DNA of 64,000 nt from Icerya purchasi (taxonomy: Eukaryota > Arthropoda > Insecta > Hemiptera > Monophlebidae), in the NCBI GenBank assembly GCA_039619475.1, contig CM077116.1:296836464-296900463 (forward strand), read 5' to 3'. The notes under the pieces are model-generated. The model was not told where the DNA came from and searched no databases. It saw only the letters and a list, made by a program, of their open reading frames with translations. A program made the position numbers and the translations under genes. Below, one piece after another: positions 12,175 through 23,429 of this stretch. The stretch's first letter is position 1; each line of letters opens with the position of its first letter.

Positions 12175-13865
12175 CATCATCTTTGTTAGGTTTTTTCTTA
12201 CAACTCTTTAAAATTTCGATCGTTGTTAGTGATAACCATTATTATTTATGCTTTCAATCCTTCCACTTCAGCAATGCACACATACAGCTTAGCAATCGCA
12301 GCAGCCGTTGAACGTTGTAGGACAGCAATCGTGATCTCCATATGATTATTGGGATTTAAAAGTCACATCTTTGAACGCTTGATCTAATGCATCAACATGA
12401 TTTTTTTTGTATTCGCCCACCCGCTGCTGGAGGTTCCACTTAATATTCTCAACAGACTATCATACAGTCGTTTAATAAGAGAATCCGTAAGAGCCGAGAC
12501 ATTTACTTATCGTTTTCCCAACACATTCACAGACCTACCCTGTACACTAAGGAAATCTTTAAACATCTCTGTAACCATTCCTTTTAAGCTGACGGGAGCA
12601 AGGAACTCCTATAAACGTTTGTCAATCAGCACTTCATCGTTCATCGTCCATGGTTTCACTCGCCATTGCACAGACATGTAATAAACATTTTCTTCTTCTT
12701 ACTATTTTCTTATGCTTTAACACTATTACATCATTTTTCCTCGCTTCTAACTAATTGTAACCAGTTTTCCATTATTTCTTAGCATGTTCTTCTGTTTTAG
12801 GACCTTTTTGCGCTATTTTTTTTCATCAATTTATGTTATTTCACATCGTTTTTCTGGTGATTTTAGTGCCTTTCACACAATTTTACTAATTATTTTCGAC
12901 TATTTCTTAACATGTTCTTCTGTTTTAGGACCTTTTTGCACTATTTTTTCATCAATTTATGTTATTTAACATCATTTTTCTAGTGTTTTACTACCTTTCT
13001 CACAATTTTCATCATTCTTTCATGATCTTTGTTAAGTTTTTTCTTACAACTCTTTATCATTTCGATTGTCGTTAGTGATATCCATCATTATTTATGCTTT
13101 CAATCCTTCCGCTTCATCCATGCACACATACAGCTTAGCAATTGCCGCAGACGTTGATTATTGTAGGACCCCAATCGTGATTTCCATTTGATTATTGGGA
13201 TTTAAAAGTCACATCTTTGAACGCTTGATCTAATGCATCAACATGATCTTTGTATTCTCCCACCCGCTGCTGAAGGTTACACTTAATATCTTCAACAGAC
13301 TATCATACAGTCGTTTAATAAGAGAATCCGTAAGAGCCGAGACATTTACTTATCGTTTTCCCAACACATTCACAGACCTACCCTGTACACTAAGGGAATC
13401 TTTAAACATCTCTGTAACCATTCCTTTTAAGCTGACGGGAGCAAGGAACTCCTATAAACGTTTGTCAATCATCACTTCATCATTCATCGTCCTGGTTTCA
13501 CTCGCCGTTGCACAGACATGTAATAAACATTTTCTTCTTTTAAAATTTTCTTATGCTATAACACTATTACATCATTTTTCCTCGTTTCTAACTAATTGTA
13601 ACCAGTTTTTCACTATTTCTTAGCATGTTCTTCTGTTTTAGGACCTTTTTGCGCTATTTTTTCATCAATTTATGTTATTTCACATCGTTTTTCTAGTAAT
13701 TTTAGTGCCTTTCACACAATTTTACTAATTATTTTCGACTATTTCTTAACATGTTCTTCTGTTTTAGGACCTTTTTGCACTATTTTTTCATCAATTTATG
13801 TTATTTCACATCGTTTTTCTAGTGTTTTACTACCTTTCACACAATTTTACTCAATTTTTCCCCAT
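12175..13865. repeat. Tandem duplication of about 846 bp in the left arm
   Basis: Two direct copies (about 12175-13020 and 13021-13865) are nearly identical. Both contain the segment that reads from CCCGCTGCTG to CTATAAACGTTTGTCAATCA. Inside each are shorter direct repeats of about 127 bp starting CATGTTCTTCTGTTTTAGGA (copies at about 12783, 12911, 13624 and 13751). The whole array is mirrored in the right arm at about 16458-18148. Small differences between the two copies are preserved in the other arm, so the duplication predates arm homogenisation. Confidence 0.8.
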
Positions 13866-14544
13866 CTTTGAAGATTTTTTTTTTCATTTATCTCATACAT
13901 TATATGTCCGAATGTGACGATTAGCTATCCTTTTAAGTACATTTTTTAATTCGATATAAGTGAGGAGTACTTTTCAGGTTGACATGTATACTTCGTGATA
14001 TGACATTCAATTCATTATTAATCTATGTTTCAACAGGTTTGTGGTCGGTTGTTGGAGGTTTACAGAACTTTCTGTTGCATTGCTTATAGTATAATGGTTC
14101 TTGTGTGCTAGTGAGATGATGGTGTTTTGTTGGGAATAATAAACATGGGAAAGAGAAGGAGTGCGTCCCATCAAGCAGGGGGAGTGATGCTTCGTAATTA
14201 GCTTGCGTATTGCGCACATTGCATAGCAGTTATAATATGCTCAAGCAAAAATTAGTCGCTGTACTCGCATGTCGTTCATGTTATTCATTAAATGTTCACA
14301 CTGAGAGATGCAATGGGCTCATCAACATATGGATCCATGCTATCATTTCGATTTTTATAATTGTAATCTGCACTGAGCATGTATGTATTACAACAAACCC
14401 ATAAATTCTGTTACAGATGATAATGTTTGAGAATAGATAGTGAAACGTTCATTAGAACATGAATGTGTATACAAAGTGTTGTTACATCAAATGTATGTCA
14501 TCAAATTAACTAAAATGTTGCGTCCATAGTACAAAAAATAAAAA

Positions 14545-15365
14545 TAAAAAAAAATGAGGGGTTTTCCCTAAGAGGGAGATTATTATAAAATTGATGCGAT
14601 TTTAGATGGAAATGGGGTATTTTCGAGTAAAAAAGCTGTTTTGCACCTAAATGGTGAATACTTTGGAGGTTAAATGGTATTTTTCACACAAAATTTGATG
14701 TTTTTTTATAAATGTGGGTATTTTACTCCTACATGGAGTAATTTCTGCATGAGGAGTACTTTTTGGACTGACATGTATATTTCTTGATGTGGTATTCAAT
14801 TCATTCTGAAGCTATGTTTGAACAGCTTTGTAAATGGTTGGGGGAAGTTTACAGAACTTTTCTGCTGCAAAAGTTATAGTATAATAGTTTTTATGTGCTA
14901 GTGAAATGAAGGTATTTGGTTAGGAATAATAAATATGGGTAAGAGGTGGAGTGCATCCCCATCAAGCATGGGAGAGTATTGTTTGGGAATTAACTCCATT
15001 ATTTGCACACATTGCAATACAATTATAATCAGTTTGCTCGAAATTACTTGTTGTGTATCGTTCATGTTATACATTAAACATTCACACTGAGAAACAGACT
15101 GGACTCTTCGACATCAAGATCCATGCGATCATTACACTACTATTTTTTAATGTTTTGAACGGCTCTTATGATGTATTTCAGCACATTCTCACAAGTACAA
15201 AGTTCGTAATACGAAATAATTTTAATTATTTCGACAGTCTTTACACACAAATAAAATACTATACCTTTAACACACTCAACATGAAACAATTCATTACAAA
15301 TAGAAATAAACAACGAAATTGCTCAGAAATTTTAATGAAATTTAAGAAGCACAGTATATATGAAA
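14545..15365 (+). repeat. 821-bp segment present only in the left arm
   Basis: The right arm jumps from the equivalent of about 14540 to the equivalent of about 15363. The segment contains an imperfect second copy (about 14740-15110) of the sequence at 13930-14410. Both ends carry A-rich runs ending AAAATGA, which fits a deletion in the right arm through short homology. Confidence 0.75.
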
Positions 15366-15461
15366 ATGAACATATTTTTTAAATTAACACTCCAAACTTG
15401 CAGTTTCAGAATTATATCAGACCCTGACTAAGAACCCCGTTGTTCCTTTTGCTGCATATAT

Positions 15462-15682
15462 ACATATATCTACATATAAACATGTATATATCTACATATA
15501 TACATATATATCTACACATATACACATATATATCTACATATATACATATATATATCTACATGTATACATATATATATCTACATATATACACATATATATC
15601 GACATATATACATATATATATCTACATATATATGTATATATATAGGTATATGTATAATTTAATATTATATGATTATATACAT
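15462..15682. repeat. TA-rich microsatellite at the palindrome centre
   Basis: A run of TACATATATATC-like units forms the only unpaired or weakly paired centre (symmetry point about 15572). The immediately flanking 80 bp on each side are perfect inverted copies (for example GCTGC at 15451-15455 and GCAGC at 15689-15693). Confidence 0.85.
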
Positions 15683-17023
15683 ATATATGCAGCAAAAGGA
15701 ACAACGGGGTTCTTAGTCAGGGTCTGATATAATTCTGAAACTGCAAGTTTGGAGTGTTAATTTAAAAAATATGTTCATTTTTTTTTTTTTGTACTGTGGA
15801 CGCAACATTTTAGTTAATTTGATGACATACATTTGATGTAACAACACTTTGTATACACATTCATGTTCTAATGAACGTTTCACTATCTATTCTCAAACAT
15901 TATCATCTGTAACAGAATTTATGGGTTTGTTGTAATACATACATGCTCAGTGCAGATTACAATTATAAAAATCGAAATGATAGCATGGATCCATATGTTG
16001 ATGAGCCCATTGCATCTCTCAGTGTGAACATTTAATGAATAACATGAACGACATGCGAGTACAGCGACTAATTTTTGCTTGAGCATATTATAACTGCTAT
16101 GCAATGTGCGCAATACGCAAGCTAATTACGAAGCATCACTCCCCCTGCTTGATGGGACGCACTCCTTCTCTTTCCCATGTTTATTATTCCCAACAAAACA
16201 CCATCATCTCACTAGCACACAAGAACCATTATACTATAAGCAATGCAACAGAAAGTTCTGTAAACCTCCAACAACCGACCACAAACCTGTTGAAACATAG
16301 ATTAATAATGAATTGAATGTCATATCACGAAGTATACATGTCAACCTGAAAAGTACTCCTCACTTATATCGAATTAAAAAATGTACTTAAAAGGATAGCT
16401 AATCGTCACATTCGGACATATAATGTATGAGATAAATGAAAAAAAAAATCTTCAAAGATGGGGAAAAATTGAGTAAAATTGTGTGAAAGGTAGTAAAACA
16501 CTAGAAAAACGATGTGAAATAACATAAATTGATGAAAAAATAGTGCAAAAAGGTCCTAAAACAGAAGAACATGTTAAGAAATAGTCGAAAATAATTAGTA
16601 AAATTGTGTGAAAGGCACTAAAATTACTAGAAAAACGATGTGAAATAACATAAATTGATGAAAAAATAGCGCAAAAAGGTCCTAAAACAGAAGAACATGC
16701 TAAGAAATAGTGAAAAACTGGTTACAATTAGTTAGAAACGAGGAAAAATGATGTAATAGTGTTATAGCATAAGAAAATTTTAAAAGAAGAAAATGTTTAT
16801 TACATGTCTGTGCAACGGCGAGTGAAACCAGGACGATGAATGATGAAGTGATGATTGACAAACGTTTATAGGAGTTCCTTGCTCCCGTCAGCTTAAAAGG
16901 AATGGTTACAGAGATGTTTAAAGATTCCCTTAGTGTACAGGGTAGGTCTGTGAATGTGTTGGGAAAACGATAAGTAAATGTCTCGGCTCTTACGGATTCT
17001 CTTATTAAACGACTGTATGATAG

Positions 17024-17131
17024 TCTGTTGAAGATATTAAGTGTAACCTTCAGCAGCGGGTGGGAGAATACAAAGATCATGTTGATGCATTAGATCAAGC
17101 GTTCAAAGATGTGACTTTTAAATCCCAATAA
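17024..17131 (+). pseudogene. Decayed coding-like fragment in the arms
   Basis: A 35-codon frame ending in TAA with strongly protein-like composition (begins SVEDIK, contains EYKDHVDALDQAF). About 60 bp upstream in a different frame lies another coding-like stretch (GMVTEMFKDSLSVQG). A diverged second tandem copy lies at about 17700-17960, and left-arm mirrors exist (this one at 13192-13299, minus strand). Stops and a frame change separate the pieces. I do not recognise the family. The antisense frames are also open, so the coding direction is an inference. Confidence 0.3.
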
Positions 17132-19973
17132 TCAAATGGAAATCACGATTGGGGTCCTACAATAATCAACGTCTGCGGCAATTGCTAAGCTGTATGTGTG
17201 CATGGATGAAGCGGAAGGATTGAAAGCATAAATAATGATGGATATCACTAACGACAATCGAAATGATAAAGAGTTGTAAGAAAAAACTTAACAAAGATCA
17301 TGAAAGAATGATGAAAATTGTGAGAAAGGTAGTAAAACACTAGAAAAATGATGTTAAATAACATAAATTGATGAAAAAATAGTGCAAAAAGGTCCTAAAA
17401 CAGAAGAACATGTTAAGAAATAGTCGAAAATAATTAGTAAAATTGTGTGAAAGGCACTAAAATCACCAGAAAAACGATGTGAAATAACATAAATTGATGA
17501 AAAAAAATAGCGCAAAAAGGTCCTAAAACAGAAGAACATGCTAAGAAATAATGGAAAACTGGTTACAATTAGTTAGAAGCGAGGAAAAATGATGTAATAG
17601 TGTTAAAGCATAAGAAAATAGTAAGAAGAAGAAAATGTTTATTACATGTCTGTGCAATGGCGAGTGAAACCATGGACGATGAACGATGAAGTGCTGATTG
17701 ACAAACGTTTATAGGAGTTCCTTGCTCCCGTCAGCTTAAAAGGAATGGTTACAGAGATGTTTAAAGATTTCCTTAGTGTACAGGGTAGGTCTGTGAATGT
17801 GTTGGGAAAACGATAAGTAAATGTCTCGGCTCTTACGGATTCTCTTATTAAACGACTGTATGATAGTCTGTTGAGAATATTAAGTGGAACCTCCAGCAGC
17901 GGGTGGGCGAATACAAAAAAAATCATGTTGATGCATTAGATCAAGCGTTCAAAGATGTGACTTTTAAATCCCAATAATCATATGGAGATCACGATTGCTG
18001 TCCTACAACGTTCAACGGCTGCTGCGATTGCTAAGCTGTATGTGTGCATTGCTGAAGTGGAAGGATTGAAAGCATAAATAATAATGGTTATCACTAACAA
18101 CGATCGAAATTTTAAAGAGTTGTAAGAAAAAACCTAACAAAGATGATGAAAGAATGATGAAAATTGTGAGAAAGGTGGTAAAAACAATGGAAAAAATGGC
18201 ATTAAATAGCAAAAATTGACTAAAACGGTGTAAAAGTATTAAAATGTAGGAAAAACGAAGAGAAATGTTGGAAAATTGGTTATAATGAGTCAAAAGTGAT
18301 GAAAACGTTTACCACATGTCAATGTCACTGCTTTCACATCTAAAATATTGCAAAGGTATAACTCAATGTCTAAGTTGTGAGGGTAATGTGATTATTCTTT
18401 GTTAACCTCTTTATCATGCACATATCAAACATAACAAAATATATATTTTTACCTCTCTCATTCTATAACTGTATCTGTACCTGTGTTCACGCTTGAACGG
18501 ATGTTTTTTACTAACACACTCATATATTTTACATGCATCCATACTCACCCACAATCACACATCATCTCGCATATAATGACAATACAATTTCAGCATGCAT
18601 CTCTCTCTTCATAATCATGAATTCTAATCATAGTCATCATCCTACATTTCAAAAATAATAGTATGAGGGAAATTTAAAGAAAAAATGTAAAATAAATCAT
18701 CTTGGAACAATGCAAAGAGTGAGATAATAACTTTGCTAGCATGAATGTATATTTAGACTAATTTCATAACGTTGAATTGAATGATAATGGTATATAGCAT
18801 GAATGGAATGGAATGAAGGATTCATTATGATTAAAAATGTGTTGTTGTTTTGTATGACTTTGTAATAATGACAATACAGAAAAACATTATGTATGATTGG
18901 AAAAAACTGTATGAGAGAATAATTGATTTTAGGTAATAAAATAGTATACTTCGATTAATTTTAAAACATGTTGTAGGATTTTTTTCAGAAATGTACAAAA
19001 GGAATGTAAAGATTGATATATTAATTTTAATAGCATGAACAGATATTTAGATTAATTTTGTGTTATATTATTAAATTTTGAAGTTTGTTAGCATGAGGGA
19101 AAAGGAGTGGTTGCTACAGTAAGAGTAAAACGAATCAAGTGTTTTCATAGATTAGTGATTATGTAGAAGAAAAAATTATGTATGATCGGCTTTGTTATTG
19201 AAAAAATAGTATGCTTGAACTGATTTAAAAAAATGCATGATAGGTTATTGGAAGCGTACAGTGTACACATTCATAGATGCCGTGATTCTATTGCTTTTGT
19301 CATGTATGAAAAATAAAAAAAAAATTAAAAAACACTACTACAATTTCACGATTGTAAAAAAAAATGAAGAAAAAATTAATTCATGATGTAATTATGAGGA
19401 GTGAGTTCGTCATGTATGTATGTTTACAACAATATGTTATTATAGGTTAGCTATTTGTGAATTGAGAAAAAAATTTAAATGATAAAAAATAATATGTTTG
19501 ATGTGAAAATGAGTTAATGCCTTGTACAGAGATGATTGATTTTTGGAAATGATAAAATATACTTAATTTGATTCTAAAATAATTATGCGTGATTTGAAAT
19601 TTGGAAATAAATCACCTTGGAAGAATGGAGCAAAGAGAATTTTTTTACAATTTCAGGAAAAACTATGTTATGATAAGTGAGAATGAAAGAGATGTATTCG
19701 TGGTAATGAAGCGAGTAGTGTCTGCGGGCTTGTGCATGACATATTACGAAAGATTTGAACAAATGTTTGCGTAACAAATGAATAAAAATATACTTGGGTT
19801 AATTTAATAACACAGAGAAAAAATATTATAGTGTCGGTGAGGTTAGTAATGTATGTTCAGAGGTCTTGACAGTGGGGCGCGAATGGTAAAAGTGGCGAGA
19901 ATGAATGAAAAAAGAAAATAATAATCTTTTAGTCAACCTTTTTATGTTTGATGTGATAATTGTTCACAGATAG

Positions 19974-20351
19974 ATGCATGTATCTTCGACGTTTTTTATA
20001 ATCAATCTGTTGCTCTCGCACACATACATGCATACAGTCTCTCACTCTGATCTGCTCATGCTAGCACGTTTTTTCTATAAACATGCTGTGTCTCGTAAGC
20101 TAGTAGGTTTTCTACCTGTTGCTCTATTGATCAACACACCTCATAGACAAAATATATGTGAAATAAAAAAAATATATTACATAACATGTGAACTTAATAC
20201 ATATTTTTATAAAAATGTGATTATGAAAGATTTTAAGCAATTAGAGAGAACTCTCCGGGTCTTAGGTTGTGACTTACAAATTAATGAAAACTCACACAGC
20301 TGCGGAAAATACTTGATGTACGTGATGTACATGAAAAAGATGAACAGTTAG
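19974..20351 (+). CDS. Hypothetical protein fragment in the right arm
   Basis: A 125-codon open frame (mirror at 9972-10349, minus strand). The N-terminal half looks like translated low-complexity sequence. The second half (KDFKQLERTLRVLGCDLQI) is more protein-like. The next 70 bp are open in another frame with acidic, coding-like composition ending in TAA near 20392. This suggests a frameshifted C-terminus. No family was recognised. Confidence 0.2.
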   Translation: MHVSSTFFIINLLLSHTYMHTVSHSDLLMLARFFYKHAVSRKLVGFLPVALLINTPHRQNICEIKKIYYITCELNTYFYKNVIMKDFKQLERTLRVLGCDLQINENSHSCGKYLMYVMYMKKMNS

Positions 20352-20507
20352 ATTCGTTTGTTATAGAAAGAATAAAAAATATAATTTTTTAATCTAGAAA
20401 GAAAATGAACAAATTATGTGGGATTATATTCGAAAATTAGATAATAATTATATGTACACTTTACACAACTGGTTCAGATTTTTGTAATATTCATCATTAC
20501 CAGTACT

Positions 20508-20927
20508 TTAAGTTAAGGGGGGGGGGGGATAGAGAAATAATGAAGGATTTTTCAAGTAATGACTCATCGAAGAACATTGTAAATGTGGCATTTTTGATGC
20601 ATGCCATGCTCTGCTTGGCTTATACAGTGTATGCAAACACTTTCCGCCAGACATATCAATCATTGCTGGTTCAGTTACTCGAAAACCATAATCACAATCT
20701 ATATGGATGCTGATATCTACAAAATATTCCGCTATATTTGCTTGTTCTGATAATAATACAGGACCATTGATATTATGTACAGAAGATGTTGATCCTTCTG
20801 CTGTATAACCATCATCTGATTGCTGTGATGGAGGTGATGAAGTTGTATGCGAGACACTATCACTCAAAAATGAATTCTGAATAAATACGTCGACTTTAAT
20901 ATCAATCGAATCGATATTGTTATTCAT
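20508..20927 (-). CDS. Hypothetical Ser-rich protein, right-arm mirror copy
   Basis: Mirror of the frame at 9395-9826, identical over its first 137 residues and differing only where the poly-C tract length changes the terminal frame. Perfect conservation of the rest is explained by overall arm identity and is not evidence of selection. Confidence 0.3.
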   Translation of the reverse strand: MNNNIDSIDIKVDVFIQNSFLSDSVSHTTSSPPSQQSDDGYTAEGSTSSVHNINGPVLLSEQANIAEYFVDISIHIDCDYGFRVTEPAMIDMSGGKCLHTLYKPSRAWHASKMPHLQCSSMSHYLKNPSLFLYPPPPLT

Positions 20928-23327
20928 GTTTGAATAATATTTTTAACTTTTTACTAAGAATGTAGAAAATTATTACTTTTAACGTTAGAGCAAACTTTTA
21001 TTAATGCGTGAAGAACACAGCTTCAACAAATTCTACACGTTTAATGTAACACTAATACTGACTGCCTGAACAGATCCTTCCGAGATTCTAGCTCGATGCA
21101 TGTCTTTGAAGAGGGCGGGTTGCACCAGAAAAACTACATTCCTTTGGTGAAAGCTGGTTACATATGCAGATGAACGAAATTTACAGGTGATCTTTGGGTT
21201 ATGGGTGTTTGTGTGTAGGTGTGTACATGTCAACCGGTTTTTCTACAAAAGATATGAAGGAGAAGATCCGGGCAGACTCGATGACCTTGACACATGATCG
21301 AAATCAACGGCATAGCAACATTCATGCAAGGAAATAAGCAGAGTACCTTTGCATTATGAGCGTACGCGGACATATTGGGGGAAAATATGGAAGATATTGA
21401 AAAAAAAAAAAAAGTTTGAAAAAAATGAAATAATCTTAAACTAACAGATTCGAAAAAATTATTATGAATGATGAGAAAATCATTGTTAGCAGATGGGTGC
21501 GTGGGAATGAATGGTATGGTTTCACTGTAGTTTCAGGGGGATGTACTCATGAAAAATAATAGAAAAGAATTGAAATTTGTGTTGGGTGGATAGGGGAGAG
21601 GGAAAATATGAAACAGCGTTAAATAAAAATATACTCGAATTAATTTTTGAATACTTACATTTGGAAAAAGACTTTAGAGGGGAAAAAATATATTTTAGAC
21701 TAATTCCATAATACATAGACATGAAAAATTATTATGAACAATATGAGGAATACTGTTAGAAGATGTTTACACAATCATACTAGTGAAGATATCAATGGAT
21801 TTATTTTTAGAACCTGAGAAAAAATAAAATAAGAAAATTATCAACGGATGAAGGAAATGATTGGAAGCGAAAAAAAATATAATTAGGTTGATTCTATAAT
21901 ATTAGACTTGAAAAAGTTATTATGAATGACAAAAGAACTACTGGTAGCAGATGAGTGCGAGGGAACATTATGTGCGAATGAAAGAGTGGCTAATACATTG
22001 ACAGATTAATTTTTAGAATCGGGGAAACAAAACAGAAGAAATAAACAGAAGCGTAAAAGAAAAATATACTTAGGCTAATTCTATAATATTTTGACTCGAA
22101 AATAAAATATGTACGAAGTGGTGGTGTGTATATATGTGTGTGTGTGTGTGTGATATCGCGGTGTTTATTTCGGTGGCGACGGAGCGTGCATGGAATAGTA
22201 CAGTGTACCTTTGTACAGGTTAACTCAATGCTTGATATGTGTGCAGGAATGGACGGTGTGCTTTTGCAATGAACAGAGAATATGTAAAAATAAAAAAATA
22301 AAAATATCAACGGATTAAGTATAAGATCGGAAGCGGAAAAAGACGAAAAATATATATCAGGTGGCCGTGTATATGTGTGCGTGTGTGAACGTGTAGCGAT
22401 CGTGAACAGGTTTCTATCGGTGGCATGTGAGAGTGTGTATAGATGATCGGCTAGTTAATTTCGAACGAACGACTGGAATTCACCTCACCTGGTGACAGTT
22501 TCAACTAGTTGCTGGAACATTTAAATATTTCCATTACATCCGCGGTGCGCTTACATAATACATCTCGTAGCAGCACACTCGCCCGCTCTCATTCGACTGA
22601 TGGAACGTTCAAATATTTTCTTTAAAAATAAAATTTAAAAAAAAAAAATGCCGGGACAGAGCATGACTTGGAAAATTCCTTTAAATTTTGGGTTCTAAGT
22701 GTTGAGATTCAAACGTTTTTATCACTCCAGCAAAATTTTACCCCTCCCAACCTCAAAAAATGAAAATTAAAAATTATGTTGTATACATTACAAGCAGAGT
22801 CATGTATAATACATACACATGATGATAGAAGGCGCGGGTATGGGAAAGCGAGTACACTGCTAAGGCTATGTTGAATATATGTGTGGAAACGGTGTGAGCG
22901 CTTTTACAGATAACAGTATGAACGCGGAAACAGGAAAATTTGAAGAAATTTTGGGGAAACTTGGGTGAATTTTAACCATATGGATACAAATTGGTGTGAA
23001 CTTTTAGCACCTGTACACTAATTGGGGGTGAATTTTGACTACCTTGATGGGAATTAGGGATCGAATTGGTGGAACTGTCCAGAGGAATCAGGGGTAAACA
23101 GGGAAAACTTGGAGGAAATCCTTGAAATCAGGGGAAACTTGGGGTAACTTTGGGCTCTAAAAGAGAAATTGGGGTTAATTTTTAGCACCTGGATGAGAAT
23201 TTGGGGTGAAATTTCAGCAGCTGCCTGGGAAAATTGGGGGAAACCTAGACACTCGGGGTAACTTTCCCCGGGGTAAATCGGGGGTAAATCGGGGGAACTG
23301 GCCCAGCTCCACCATTTATACACTACT

Positions 23328-23333
23328 GCAAAT
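23328..23333. repeat. 6-bp target-site duplication GCAAAT, right copy
   Basis: Directly follows the right terminus (ending CACTACT). It pairs with 6998-7003 and is part of Jockey ORF2. Confidence 0.9.
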
Positions 23334-23429
23334 ATCTATCTTTTCTTTGTGTAGCACTATTTGCAATTCATGTTGATGTTGCAATAGCCCATTAGTGTTC
23401 CATTTAAGAATTTTTAATTCCCTGTTCAT
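23328..23429 (-). pseudogene. Jockey ORF2, first 34 codons
   Basis: Starts at ATG 23429-23427, overlapping the ORF1 stop as ATGA. It reads the N-terminal endonuclease start with KILKWNTNGL, the strand that opens LINE AP-endonucleases (Asn near the active site). It ends at Ile-Cys, where the palindrome interrupts it. The frame resumes at 6997 with LISETHFT. Confidence in the join is high because the duplicated hexamer encodes exactly the two shared residues. Confidence 0.9.

Larger units (their letters stand above)
7004..15462 (+). repeat. Left arm of the palindrome
   Basis: The arm opens with a G/C-skewed, simple repeat-like tract (about 7040-7400) rich in short runs of C after A or T. An AT-rich body with microsatellites follows, including CA repeats near 8170 and poly-C at about 9796-9808. 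It matches the reverse complement of 15682-23327. The left arm alone contains an extra 821 bp (about 14545-15365). Confidence 0.88.
7004..23327. mobile_element. Giant palindromic transposable element (16,324 bp)
   Basis: Two inverted arms of about 8 kb flank a TA-rich centre near 15572. Both ends begin AGTAGTGTRTAAATGG and are flanked by the direct repeat GCAAAT inside Jockey ORF2, so this is a genuine insertion. Base pairing across the arms follows position sums of 30322-30323 over several kilobases with almost no differences. It shifts to 31144 near the centre because the right arm lacks 821 bp. No transposase, polymerase, integrase or capsid gene could be recognised on either strand. A 6-bp duplication and AG termini resemble descriptions of Maverick/Polinton elements. 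Foldback-type or another non-autonomous element remains possible. A diverged relative of the arm lies at 48475-50287. Confidence 0.85.
15682..23327 (-). repeat. Right arm of the palindrome
   Basis: Inverted copy of the left arm lacking 821 bp near the centre. All open frames of the left arm reappear here unchanged in sequence apart from indels in the poly-C tract near 20520 and in the G-rich tract at about 23240-23300, where the arms differ most. Confidence 0.88.

Noticed and set aside
12030..13623. Plus-strand open frames at 12030, 12397, 12784 and 13243 as genes
   Set aside because: They are translations of AT-rich, Phe/Ser-biased repeat sequence. The opposite strand shows better coding character in the same region.
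15440..15727. Open frame of 95 codons across the centre
   Set aside because: It is a translated TA microsatellite (Tyr/Ile repeats).
7004..23327. The palindrome as a pure assembly or chimeric-read artefact
   Set aside because: The mirror symmetry stops exactly at termini flanked by a 6-bp duplication, and the outside sequences join to one Jockey frame. The arms also differ by an 821-bp indel and by small indels. The central part could still be mis-assembled.
7004..23327. Bracovirus or other integrated viral segment
   Set aside because: No viral gene could be recognised, and the termini with a duplicated target indicate transposition. Not excluded, but unsupported.
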